This document shows, one piece after another, positions 23,307 through 35,130 of a DNA stretch of 64,000 nucleotides (position 1 is its first letter; every line of letters begins with the position of its first letter). The stretch lies in NCBI GenBank assembly GCA_964036275.1, contig OZ038439.1:16724330-16788329 (forward strand), written 5' to 3'. Source of the DNA: Litoditis marina (lineage: Eukaryota; Nematoda; Chromadorea; Rhabditida; Rhabditidae). Both the position numbers and the translations under genes were made by a program. The notes below the pieces were generated by a model, which was given only the letters and a program-made list of their open reading frames with translations, was not told where the DNA came from and searched no databases.

Positions 23307-23677
23307 CAAGTACTTCGAGTATTCAAAAGTTTGAAAGTTATCAAATGAGGGTTGTGATAGGGTTCGCAAATTGTAAATAGCAGAAGTCTTGCCAGTTGGT
23401 TATACCGAGACGCGCTCAACCTATAAGCACAACAGGACTGTAGCAGCAAGTTGTAAAAGTTTTTTTATATCACGACCTCAACAGTGCAGCGTCTTATTTT
23501 CATACAACCAAAAATATGAATACATTTTTTAAGTTTTTCAACAAAACCCTGCAAGAGAAACGTTTATTGCAATAGACATAAGCGTGAAATGACAGTTGAA
23601 TGCAATAAATAGCTGAATACAGCTAATTTTATATGTTACCACTGCAACAATTGCTCTCATCTCATGGCAGATTTCTT

Positions 23678-26351
23678 CTACTTTGGTACAATCGGAGACG
23701 AAACATTCATCGACCATTCATAAGTTTTGATCGGCAGGCTTTTGGAGTATTTCTGCAAAGAATTTGAGGTTATAAAAATTAAAAGTTTCTGACTCACAAC
23801 TATCAATCCCATGTAGCGAGCAAAGATTTATATTCCTATCCGCTGAGATGTATAGGGTTTGCTCTCGAATGCAAGTCTATACGAGATATTAACATTTATA
23901 TTTATAGAACGTCAGTTTCTTGAAAAAGGGGGGGGTAGTATTTGACTCACTCACCTCCAACATACGACCACAACAGTCGATGACGAATCCGGCTTGTTCT
24001 TCTCCGTGGATGAAGTCGTCTACCACGGCGTCACGGAACTCCCTAAATCATTTAATGTGAAGTTTTTATTAGTTTTTAACCACACTGTAAGCCCCAGATA
24101 ATTTGGTAAAATAATTACGTTATAGATGGCGGACAGAAGAAGAATCGTTCAAGAGAGCAACGAGTGAAATAGGGAAAGAGAGAGAGAGAGAGAATGAGAG
24201 AGAGAGAGAAGGAGAGACAGATAGAAAGAGATGAAAAGAGAGCTCACTTGACGTCAAGCTCCACCGGATCTTTGAAGTTTTTAGCCAGAACCTTGTAAAC
24301 ACGGAACTTGCAGGCCTTTTTTCTGGAAATTGTATTAATGATTCATTAAGCAAGACAAAGCCTAGAATTGACCATTTTGGCAAACGTGTCTGTTAAAGAA
24401 GGACCAATCCCGTGTCAACGGTCCTTTAAACTGCAATTAAAAAATGTATTGCAACTCAAAGGACTGAAGCGTTGCGATTGGACCACATAATCGTCCTTCT
24501 TTAACATGAAAATTCGCTCGAATTCTGAGAGCTTCTTTTGTACTAGATCTCAATTTTCCTTCCAAATATGGCCAATGTATAACGCAAATTCGTACGAACG
24601 ATTGTTTGTACTCATCTGAAACTCTTGAAAGAAAACTCTAAATTTTGAATTTGGGGTGGAGTTCGGAGTTTGCAGTTTGTAGTTTGTAGTTTGTCATTGA
24701 AACTGTAAAGTATAATTTTTGTAACTTTTAAACGAACCTTGTGAGCGTGTTACTTTTCAAAGCTGCCGATTTGAATACGTTCATGATGGGAGTGGTGTTG
24801 CTAACCTCGAGTCTGACTGTCTGACCAGAAAGCTAAAACAAAATTAGAATAATAAACATTGTGGTAAAATTACGCCAAAAACACACTTATTGTCACACAA
24901 AATACTGTTAAAAACGAACCAAAAGACAAATACGTGCTATTCCCACTCCTGATGATAGAAAAACCATCAAACTAACTATTCCAAAAAATTATTTTCCATT
25001 TCGCTAACAGTCAGTGGTTTTGATCAATCATTAAGCTGAGATTTGAATGAATACAAGATAGTATTCAAGGTTGCTAGATTCACCTTGTTATTGACGTCCT
25101 TGTAATAGAGCCGACACTTCACAGAGCAGGTTGTCTCCATTTCGCTGAGACGCAGCGCGCGAGAGCTCCTACCCGAGATGGAGGATGTAGCTGAAAGCGG
25201 TGATTTCATTAAATGATACTTGTCACATTTTCATCACGCAGTGTTTACACTGAATCTTTGTTTCTTATAACCTATTTCAACTGGCTTTTGGGAAAGTCTG
25301 CCGTTTTCGAAAAAGCTGTGAAAAGGGTGTGTTTATGCCCCTCTCTTGACGCTCTTAATGATAGCAAAGTTAATGCGATGATTTCGTATCGACCGATGTG
25401 TGTGGACGATTTTCTAAATCACCTATAGGAACGACCAGTTTTTTAATGCAGTTTTACTGTTGAAATCTTCATTAAACGCATCTTTTACATTCAACTAGCA
25501 ACATCAGGAACTTAGAAAAACATTTGTAGATTTGGGGACGAAAACATTAGTACCATTAGTTTAGTTATTAGTAGGTAGTTTTTGTATTCTCTAAAGCTTA
25601 CACTTGTGTGCTCTGAGAGCGGACGGCACGGGTGTGGGTACAGTGACGCGTTCGTTCGACGGTCGCGGGGTCATGTCCCTGGGACCATGACGCAACTGAA
25701 CAGGATCGGTCCCGAACGGAGACTGTTTGTGATCTCTGGAAAGATATATAGTGTGATTTATTCAACAGTAATTGGGTCACTATGACTTTCGGATGTCGTA
25801 GTTATGGACTCTAAACGTACTCAAAACGAGCTCAAAATCGGTTCGACCTCGACTAATGAATCTTTATAGGGACGAAAGCCTTTTGAGTGAATCTGGAAAA
25901 ACTGCCATAAAAACTCAGTATGTAATGAACAACTAGAGCGATGTGCTGCGCAGACAGTTTTTGTGAACAACATTGTTGACTTATAGAATGGGTTTCATGC
26001 AAATTAATCAATCTGAAGTTTTGTCTTGAAAAACAGCTAAATTCGACCAACACCAAACGCACCGAACAAACTAAACACAGAGCAGAATTATACAGAATAA
26101 AAACCTATTTTTAAAAACGATAGAATACGAAAAACTCACTCGTCCTCATTAAGTATGACGAATTTGTATGAATAGGAGAGAAGGCGCACGCTCTCCATTC
26201 CACCGCCAGCTGAGAATGAAACCTCCAAATGAATGAGAGACAGTCTCGCGTCACGTTTCTTTCCGTCAGAAAACAGGGAATTCTCAGCATTTTCACGAAA
26301 AACCCAGACAGAGCTGCCGGACTGGGAAACGGTTTCAAACACGCTTTCCAT
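23678..26351 (-). CDS. Protein of unknown function, seven exons
   Basis: Minus-strand exons 26140-26351, 25602-25735, 25084-25190, 24738-24832, 24248-24322, 23955-24042 and 23678-23752 total 786 nt, or 261 residues. All seven junctions are in phase with good GT/AG sites. The N-terminal part (SLIHLEVSFSAGGG, VRLLSYSYKFVILNEDED) looks like beta strands. A Pro/Arg-rich linker (MTPRPSNERVTVPTPVP) follows, then TTCSVKCRLYYKDVNNKLSG, a Lys-rich segment and the C-terminus SMNVSSPIVPK. I do not recognise the family. The order of a SYSYKF strand, a loop and a RLYYKD strand recalls HORMA-domain proteins, but this is only a hint. There is no signal peptide or membrane segment, so it is probably nuclear or cytoplasmic. 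It converges with the astacin gene. Introns contain a family 2 MITE and a GA repeat. Confidence 0.7.
24393..24504. repeat. Palindromic MITE family 2, copy d
   Basis: Starts TTAAAGAAGGACCAATCCCG and ends CACATAATCGTCCTTCTTTAA less one base. The left arm has lost about 11 bases compared with other copies. It lies in an intron of the minus-strand gene. Confidence 0.75.
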
Positions 26352-27472
26352 CACGAAAACGCACGTAACACGTAGAGCGACGGGTTGAAGACTCGCGTGT
26401 TCTTCGTGCGTTTCTTGCTCAAGTTTGAGAACTTTTGGGAGTCATTGAAAAAATTTCGATTTGATGAAAGCCACAAATCTGTACTCATCATCGTCTACAG
26501 CTTTCATGACCATAGTACGTCTGCTAGAAGATCCCGGCACATTTATCCCATCCTGCGTCTCTCGCTCTGCCTTACAATTTCGCGCCACTCCCGGCCGAAG
26601 TATCCCGGCCGAATGTGGTAGCAGAGAAATAGCGTGTGTTTGAGTAGACGAAGTGTGAGCTCAAGGTGCCAAGATCATCTAGCATACGTGCGTCTGTGAA
26701 TTGTAGTTCAACAGAACGCCTACTCATTGGGAGGAGAAACACAGACGGTCCTCATATTTCGTGCTGTTGTGTTTGTAGTTTGATCTTTCTGCGTAAAGTG
26801 AAATCGGGTAAACCTTGTTTCATATTATCGAGGTAAAAAACCTAATCTTTACTGATCACATTGTTATAACTTCATTTCAATCTCTGAGTAGTTATCAGGA
26901 CGTTTGCCTTTTGTTTGTTATAACTTCATTTCAATCTCTGAGTAGTTATCAGGACGTTTGCCCTATATTTTCGATATCAAAACTTTGTAAAAATTATTAA
27001 TTGAATTTGAAATTTTTTCCAGCTGTCGTTCTCTTCGAGACGAATATGACCTGTGCGGAAACACAAAACTTGGAACAATGTACACGGAAGAAAAGAAGAA
27101 GAAGATGTGTGGAATTACCTGCAAAATGTGTTGATCCAATCAATAAATATCATTCATTCGAATACGACTCTGTTTCATACAAATATATATTTGTGTAGTG
27201 GAAATATTTTCAAAATCTGGAGAATTTTCTTTTTTCGAGAAGCTCTCTTTTGTACTGATGTAGAATCGCCTAATTTGTGAAATCCACCCCTTGAAACTAG
27301 CATCAAAACTGCGGACAAATATCAAACCATGGATCTATCAACGTTTTGCCTCTAAACCGGTACTGGTAACGTGAGTTTCTGATTTTTGTTTGGTGCAGAA
27401 AACGAATTGAAAGCAACATGTGGTTTTGATATTATTTTCCTATGTTCTGGAGGAGCGAGCGCAGTGGATGAA
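26352..27472. other. Divergent intergenic region
   Basis: Spacer between the divergent starts at 26351 (minus) and 27473 (plus). Besides the hairpin element it holds a 54-bp tandem duplication (26861-26914 and 26915-26962), starting TTGTTATAACTTCATTTCAA. Short open frames at 27001-27198 have no partner exons. Confidence 0.45.
26515..26690. mobile_element. Hairpin element of the GTACGTATGCTAG family, diverged copy
   Basis: The left end GTACGTCTGCTAGAAGATCC and right end AAGATCATCTAGCATACGT pair with each other and match the element at 9682-9849. The centre has CGGCCGAAGTATCCCGGCCG, a second small palindrome. It lies upstream of the minus-strand gene that starts at 26351. Confidence 0.7.
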
Positions 27473-30400
27473 ATGGCCTCACTACGTTTGCTCCTTTATT
27501 TCATTCCACTAGTTTACTACGTTGAAGCTGCATTCTGTCCTTATGGAACTGTATTCAACACCAGTTTCAACAGGTGAATATACCTTCGAATTTCAACCGA
27601 TTTGTCTTCACTAAGTGGAAGTTTTATTCATTCAAACCAGAGTTTTACAAAAACGTAGAACTGACAAAACATTGAAAATTCTGTTCTTAAAAACTAGATG
27701 CAGTTGTTTGGCGTGAATAGTAGTTTATTCGCCATCTTGTTGCGTATTTTCAGATGTTACATGGTGGTTACATTTCCCCGCACATTTGAAGCTGCGAAAG
27801 ATTTCTGTCGCTCGAGAGACATGTACTTGAATGAAAACAGAAAGGCTGCTGATCGGAGTTATATGAATGGTGCGTTTCATTCATGGTTTTTTTTTCTGGT
27901 TATAGTTTGATTACGTTCGTAACTCAGTTCAAATTCTCTGTAGCCACTGATCGGAATCATATCAATGTTGGGTTTCGTTCATGTTTTTCTTATGGTCTGT
28001 AGTTTGATCTCATTTCTAATCCAAGAAAATATTTGTAAGGAGCTCTGTATGTGAAATTAACTGCAACTGAGAAAGTTTAAACTAGTATAACATTCATTAC
28101 AGAGTTGGCTCGAATTGAATTGGGACGGCACTACCAGTACTGGGTAAAGCGTGAGGCGCCTCGTTACAGTAGGTCAACGGAGAATTCTTTCTAGAACTGC
28201 TGAAAGTTATCGAAAATCTGGTCTCATTTTGAATTTTAAATGTCGTTTTCTCCCAATGAAAGCTGAATGTCAGGTACGGGGCATACAATATCAGATATAT
28301 GCCAAGCAAGATCAGCAAGGCCCGTCTAGGTATCACAAGTTCAATATTGGGTTGGAACATTTCGGGAAAAAAAACTATGTCCACGAATCGAACCTGCGAG
28401 CAAAAGATCCGTAGCTGGCGCTACCACTACGCTACGAGGGGATATAGCTGACAAGGTTAGGAATCGACTACATGTGTCCGTACACAGAAAAAATTGAAAT
28501 ATACAGCACCCTCCCGCCTTTCCGTTGGCAACGACTATATAGGTCATATGTGTCGTAACTAGTCGATTGAGTAGGAATCTTTCAGCTTCGCAACCGGAGT
28601 GTCTGAGTGTGATGGCCAAATACTCCTTTCGAACTCCGTGCAACGATTACCTACCATTTGTTTGTTCGAAGAATTTGCCACTCAGAGAGGAAGACGACTA
28701 CACTAGAGAAAAGTCAGGTGCTCACTATGAGTTATACGCTGCCCATAGAAGTTCACGAACATTACTAAATAAAAACGCACTTATCCACTATGTTCAGTCA
28801 AACTGTCGCTGTAAAAAAACTGTCGAACATTAATCATTCTTCTACGGAGAAGACGCATTCACAGAGAAATATTCGTGACAGAGAGTAAATTTGCATAATT
28901 TCATAGTTTAGCCTCTGGATCTTTGATAAAGTATGTGAGTGATAAATATTCAATTTTCAGTGTTTCCTACATTTTTCTTCATTCAGAGCACAACTCCTCA
29001 ACTACAGATCAATCGATCACAATTTCGGAGTCAATCAATTACGAGTTCGACGACTCGGCATCAAACTACGAAAACGGTCAGTTGTAGCAGACACAGACAA
29101 ACTGTCTAACCGGGAAACTGATCGATTTGAACGTCGCAAACGTTAGCCATTTGGCATGGTTCAAAAATTTACTTTTCGATTATCTTGCAATTGTCACGTA
29201 CCTTGGCCTCATAAAATTGTATGCAGAAATACTCTCACGATGCGCTTACTTCTTGGAAAATCTCCATTCTGCGGCCGAATGTGAGAGGCAAGAATGACTT
29301 TTTCAGACACAGAGTCCGATGTGGAACAAAATACCACTGTAATCGTGCATTATGAATGCAACGACTCGTGGAAACTGCTGCCGGGCTCTGAATGGTGTTA
29401 CCAGGTAGCCTCAATATCTTCAAAGAACAATTATTCAGACCTCAAATGATTATTCATGTTGAACTTTTGCTGTACCTTTAATACTCTTATTTTGTAGTTG
29501 CAAGTCTATTTCTTATGACCTTTCTCTCCAACTAGTTGTAATATCATTTCGCGTTGGAACCATACTGTATTTACATTCCCGATTATGTTTTCATGCTGTG
29601 CTCCTAGTTTATCACAAGCTTCATTTGCGTAATAAATTCACTAAGTCAAACCGAACTTTTTTCTCAAAATCTGACAGTGTGAAAAGCAGTAAATAACGAG
29701 TAAATCTATACCATTCTATCACCATAACCTATTTTATAACCATAAATGTTCCAGGCTCACCGTCTGCGAGAAGGTCAAAGTTCAGCTGCCGCCGAGGTCA
29801 CTTGTCAGTCCGCCGGTGCAGTACTCCTAGTCAACAGTACGGAGGAGGAGACGAAGTTTATCGACAGTGAGGCGATACACCTCAATCTTTGGCTTGATTG
29901 TCATATTTCCTGCTCAATATTGAGTTCTTATTATTGATCTGGATTTTCCTTCAAGTTGAGCACGTCGCAAGACTATTCAGAACGTTTATTAGATCATTTC
30001 ACTGAGAAGCAACCCAACTTGTAGTTCAGTGTTCGAACACAGAATAACTTTTGATCTTCATCTGCAACATAATATCGCGATTGAACTACACATACAGTGA
30101 AGCCACGTGTACGCAGCTCGCAAACACTCGCCTCAAACTAGAAGAACAGTAATAAATTTCGGCAAATATTACACCACTCGTATGTAGAAAAATTCCGTCT
30201 CCATAGTTCAATCTCTGTCTTTTCAATCTCAGGCTATTATTTTCTTTCGTCTATACTAGAAGTCGAGCAAATAGGTTCTTAAAGCCAGCATTCTAATGGA
30301 TAATCGTGCACTTTGTCATATGCACGTTTCTGATTTCTGTAGTGTTCAACATGTTTCACGTGACTATTGAGCATTCTAATGGATAATCGTGCACTTTGTC

Positions 30401-31156
30401 ATGACCTCATCAATGGACTTTTGAAATGATACAAACCCTATACTAAAAGTAAATTAATAATCTGTTGGCTCTCTAATGAGGAATCGTGCACTTTTTCATT
30501 GCACGTTTCTGATTTCTGCTGTGTTGAACATGTTTCACGTGACTATTGACGAACAGCATATACGTCTATACCTCTTACCAATGAGTGCATCAGATGAGTG
30601 ACACCGGACAGGGTCAAACTGATCAAGTTCATCTGCATAGCTGCTGGAGTAGAAATTACCATTACAATTCAATCGTTCTATTCACTCTTCTCGAAGAATG
30701 AGTATTGAAGTTCATCCATCGAACAAATATATTCCAGCTCTTGTTGTGACTGACCCGGAGCCTGAACGTTCCGATGCATCCATGACCGTTAAGAAAACGC
30801 AGGGAAGGAAGAGAAGATCTCAGCCTGACTTAACCAAATGTGTAAGTGGTTTTCTCTTATTCGTGTCAAAAACGTTGGATGTGAGGTATGAATTTGAGTT
30901 TTCTGAATGTGAACCTTTGTTTTTCTTTTTTAAAAATGAATTTCTGCAACTTAACAATCATTCTCCATATCTTCTATTAATTCAATTTTTCTCTGAATCA
31001 ACTAAAACAAATGCAACATCAAGTTCTCGATTCAACTGTGACTTCCAGGTGTTTTCCCAGCAGACGAACGGGGTCTTCGTGCCACCACTTCACGATGTCA
31101 ACTGTTTCTCGGTGGAGAAATACTTCTACTGCAAGATGATAGCCAATCAAGCATAA
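27473..31156 (+). CDS. Secreted double C-type lectin domain protein (clec type)
   Basis: Exons 27473-27573, 27754-27869, 28103-28172, 28575-28717, 28987-29076, 29307-29404, 29755-29866, 30738-30841 and 31049-31156 total 942 nt, or 313 residues, in phase. A signal peptide (MASLRLLLYFIPLVYYVEA) precedes two lectin folds. Domain 1 runs from CPYGTVFN through RTFEAAKDFCRSRDMYLNEN to CNDYLPFVCSKN. Domain 2 runs from CNDSWKLLPGSEWCYQ through TCQSAGAVLLVNSTEEETKF to HDVNCFSVEKYFYCKM. A Thr/Ser-rich, acidic linker (exon 5) joins them. The WxG and EPN/QPD-type sugar-binding loops are not evident, so calcium-dependent sugar binding is doubtful; the domains may be structural or immune-related. The acceptor at 28575 (GAGTAG) was chosen because it is the only one keeping frame. 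The intron before it holds a tRNA-promoter repeat. The site of exon 7's donor (29866) is less certain. Confidence 0.78.
28374..28548 (-). repeat. tRNA-promoter dispersed repeat, copy 2
   Basis: Minus strand: CGTAGCGTAGTGGTAGCGCC (A box region) and GCTCGCAGGTTCGATTCGTG (B box). Upstream is TGTACGGACACATGTAGTCG and, at the far edge, CCAACGGAAAGGCGGGAGGG. It lies in the third intron of the lectin gene. Confidence 0.7.
30284..30556. repeat. MITE family 1, one fragment and one near-full copy side by side
   Basis: 30443-30556 is a slightly shortened copy (CTAAAAGTAAATTAATAATC at the left, GAACAG at the right). Before it, the block GCATTCTAATGGATAATCGT occurs twice (about 30289 and 30372), giving a broken tandem of the same element. 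All of this lies in the long intron 29867-30737 of the lectin gene. Confidence 0.65.
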
Positions 31157-31694
31157 CTTTTTGTAAACGAGTTATAAAGGTTATTTTGAATATGTGTTGT
31201 AAATATAAATTCGAATGTAACCCGAACCCTATGTGGACACCGTACATTTATGACGCGACATGGTCTCAACATGAGATCTGACAACAGAAAAAAATTGAAG
31301 TGTAATTTTTTTCTGTTCTCGCAAAACGCGTCAATTCCATAAACTCTTCTAAGAATTTAGTTTTTCTATGAGAGATAGTAGTTTTTCTCATTGGAGCACA
31401 AGCACTAATGAGATCGAGCTCAATAACATTTGCGCCGATCCTCCCCTATCAATAAGCTACAAAAGCGGGTTTTCCATTGAAGACTGGGAAAAGCTCAATT
31501 GACAGAGCGATGCAGGGCGAGCGGTTGTTGATTGGTTGTCAGCACATGAGATAATGTGTAGATCAGAGCAAATTTCTCCCTGAACCGACTCTTCCCGAAC
31601 CAAAACCGAACCGATTCTTTCCAAACCAGTTGGTTCGGCAAGGAACCGAACCGTTTGCGTACTCAAACCGACATGAAACCGAACCAAACCCTAA

Positions 31695-32195
31695 TGAACA
31701 TTCATGAAAAAGTGGGGGCCCAACGACTGTGAGATTTGTCTTCTGCTGTGCGCCCCTTAGACAACTACTCTCAAATGGAGCAGCTACTGCTACAAAAACC
31801 GAAAAATACTCATGTATAACTGTTAATTACAAACATACAAAAGTCGTAAAATATTTTTTCAAACCTGTAAACTAGAATCTACAAATCACAGCTGCGAAAA
31901 AGAGAACAACTGTTGAATAATATGCCTAGAGTTTAAGTAATAACCAAAACTGCAAACCATTGTCTACAAAACCAGAAACTGATTACGTTGAGTGCACATC
32001 TGTGATTTGTAGATTCTAGTTTACAGGTTTGAAACAATATTTTACGACTTTTGTATGTTTGTAATTAACAGTTATACATGAGTATTTTTCGGTTTTTGTA
32101 GCAGTAGCTGCTCCATTTGAGAGTAGTTGTCTAACGGGCGCACAGCAGAAGACAAATCTCACAGTCGTTGGGCCCCCACTTTTTCATGAATTTTT
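31695..32195. repeat. Nested foldback with arms of about 190 bp
   Basis: The left arm (about 31700-31892) starts CATTCATGAAAAAGTGGGGG and the right arm (about 32005-32195) is its near-perfect complement. The loop of about 110 bp includes CAAACCATTGTCTACAAAAC. Very high arm identity suggests recent insertion or gene conversion within the larger element. Confidence 0.8.
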
Positions 32196-32439
32196 CTCTT
32201 TTTGTATACATGCCGTAGGTATGTAGAGAAGTGGTTTGATCTGTACGGTGCAGATAAAATTGTTTTCTTAATGAACCACTTGCCGAGTATTACTATCATT
32301 TGAGAAAAATATGACGTCAACATTGCAGTTCTAAAAACTTACTTTCTGCCCTCTGCCCTTCAGAATCCCAGAATACGTCATGTTTGAATGAAGTTTCATC
32401 GTAAATTGACCATTTCTAAGAAACTTTCAGCATTCGAAA

Positions 32440-33150
32440 ACATATTTCACGTCAATTTTTTGAGAGTTGACGTCATCTGGCCTTCTGATTTCCAGAACAA
32501 GTCATATTTACATAAAGTTTTGTCGTTAATATACCATTTTTAAGATATTTTCAGCATTTGAAAATATATGTGACGTCAACTTTGCACTTTTCAAAATCGA
32601 CTTCATCTGGTCTCCAGAATCCCAGAATACATCACTCTCAGATTGAGTTTCACCGTTAATTGACCCTTTCTAAGATATTACCATCTTTTAAAAATATATG
32701 TGACGTCAACTTTGCACTTTTCAAAATCGACGTCATCTGGTCTCCAGAATCCCAGAATACATCACTCTCAGATTGAGTTTCACCGTGAATTGACCCTTTC
32801 TAAGATATTACCATCTTTTAAAAATATATGTGACGTCAACTTTGCACTTTTCAAAATCGACGTCATCTGGTCTCCAGAATCCCAGAATACATCACTCTCA
32901 GATTGATTTTCACCGTTAATTGACCCTTTCTAAGATATTACCATCTTTTAAAAATATATGTGACGTCAACTTTGCACTTTTCAAAATCGACGTCATCTGG
33001 TCTCCAGAATCCCAGAATACGTCACTCTTAGATTGAGTTTCTCCGTTAATTGACCCTTTCTAAGATATTACCATCGTTTAAAAATATATGTGACGTCAAC
33101 TTTGCACCTTTCAAAAATGACGTCATCCGGTCTCCAGAATCCTGAAGGAC
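32440..33150. repeat. 130-bp tandem repeat carrying TGACGTCA
   Basis: TGACGTCAAC recurs at 32571, 32701, 32831, 32961 and 33091, exactly 130 bases apart, with a diverged unit before the first. Each unit has two GACGTCA sites, one inside the palindrome TGACGTCA, and shared text such as TTTGCACTTTTCAAAATCGA and CTCTCAGATTGAGTTTCACC. It lies inside the Mutator-like element. Confidence 0.85.
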
Positions 33151-35130
33151 GTCAGGAATAGAATACTTCATATTCAAATAAAAGTCACGATGGCATCAAA
33201 TTTCAATTTTCGAGCAAATCGGTAATTGTTACTGTAAGTTACAATACAAATTGAGTTGTCGACCGGACAGAGAGAGTGAGAGAGCGTGCTAAATGGAGAG
33301 ACGCAGACACTTTTCGAAAAATGTCTATAACTTTGAGAAAAACAATTTTTTCTTGAATTTTTTTTGCTCCGCGAGGGTTTGAGTAGGTATCACATGTCTT
33401 CCACAATTTTCAACGAAATCCGTTGAGTAGAAACCCTTAAACTGGGTTTACTTTTCTTGTCACAACCCACACACCCACCCACACACGACGGAAGTTGGCG
33501 CTCTTGATGAAGCGCATGAGGTCATAACTTGGCTCAAACTTAACCGGTTTCGCTCAAATTTGAAACACGGTTAGGTAATCAGCTATAGAAAACAAGTACA
33601 TCAATAAAAACTTTGTTTTGCAAATTTCAGCCTTTTTGAGGAGAAACTAAAAAAACGGAAGCGCGCATTAGCCGGACCAAAGACAAATCTCGCACAGCGC
33701 TTCGCGCTGCGCGCGATTACGCAGTCAACCAATTCCGGCATTAACTACATGAATTGGTTCGGTTCCAACTTTTTTGGCCTAAATTTGGTTCGGTTCTAGA
33801 ACGAACCAACTGGTTCGGGAAGAAGCGGTTCGGTTTTGGTTCTGTTTTTGGTTCGGGAAGAGTCGGTTCGGGAAGGTATTCACCTAGATCAGAGATACGC
33901 AGATGAATTGGGAACTCAGCCTCTCACCAAGTTTCTGCCTGCCGCTCAAAGTGATTAGGTGTCCAATCATGTTCCAGCTACTCTCGAATTTGGTTCACCT
34001 TTTGAGGAGTTGAAAATTAATTGTAACAACAACAAAACAAGTATTTAGTTGCAATATATTTATATTCTTACAAAATCTATTTTTTTCGTTCGTCGGAGTC
34101 GTAAATTACGGCCAACACCCTTCCGTCTGAAACTTCGGAATGAGAAATGGATTCTGTACCCTAATCATCCCAAGTTAAACTGCGAAAGTTCGTTCGATTT
34201 CTTGTAAAACTCAAAGCAATCGTTACCAACTAGAACAGTGAGAAAAATACAAAAACAGGGAAATACATTAAGTTGTAGTGAATAAATGTATACGAACCTT
34301 CTTTTTGTCTGATTAGGTTTCTATTGGTGAGAACCCAGGTGCCCTGATCGTAATTGATCGTCTTATACTGGTACGTCATTTCGGCAATACTTGGATGTTC
34401 TATTCGTAACCACCATGACTCATTCTTTGCTGGTGTCTGAAAAAACATAAAGTTTTCACATTTCTCAACGGTATTTTGGCAACGCGCCGAGTGTGTGCCG
34501 ATAAAGCACAAAGGCATTAAGCTACAACCTATAACAAAAGTTTAAACGTCAACAGAAAATTCAAAGTGTCACAATGTAGTTCATAAGAATATACTATCTT
34601 TGTGAAAGTTCGGAGATACAAATCATACAGTCTTTAATAAGAGATGTCCGTTCAATGTGTTCAAGCTCAATCGTCACCCACTCTCAAACACCATGAGTTA
34701 AACCTAACTAGTGAAAAAAATATTATAGTACTGATTACATATATAATCATAGTAGTCAAACCTTCTCATTTTCAAATAAACTGACGAGTGATGACATTCA
34801 AGAACGAACTATTTTTGTATATTATTGATTAAATTAAGTAAACACCGTTTCCGTCTCTATGCTCTATACAGTGTGTATGGTCAAGGGCCGATGTCTCATC
34901 AGTAGATAAGCCTCTTGAATATTTATAATGTAATTAGTTATGATGCATATATATTAATAAAATTGGAAAAATCACAATGATTTCAGTTAACTTTGGCATA
35001 ACTTACTATTGAGAAACCAATCTACCTGTTCATATTTCGGATTCTGGATCGAAAGTTTTAAGGTCCAAATTAGAAAGTTTCAGTGATACGAGATCAAATT
35101 ACAACGTTGATATGGTCGCTCCCTGTACGT

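Larger units (their letters stand above)
31569..33884. mobile_element. 2.3-kb Mutator-like non-autonomous element
   Basis: A 10-bp direct repeat TAGATCAGAG flanks the insert at 31559-31568 and 33885-33894. The ends are long imperfect inverted repeats of about 90 bases rich in GAACCGACTCTTCCCGAACC and its complement GGTTCGGGAAGAGTCGGTTC. The related segment at about 44160-44260 reads GAGCAGGTCAAGGATACGCA across the same point without the insert, giving an empty site. Inside are a large foldback (31695-32195), a 130-bp tandem array (32440-33150) and about 700 bp of unique sequence. No transposase is visible. A target duplication of 9-11 bases plus long terminal repeats is typical of Mutator-like elements. 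Confidence 0.75.

Noticed and set aside
25213..25428. 71-codon plus-strand open frame
   Set aside because: It lies wholly inside an intron of the minus-strand seven-exon gene, with no similarity or splice sites of its own.
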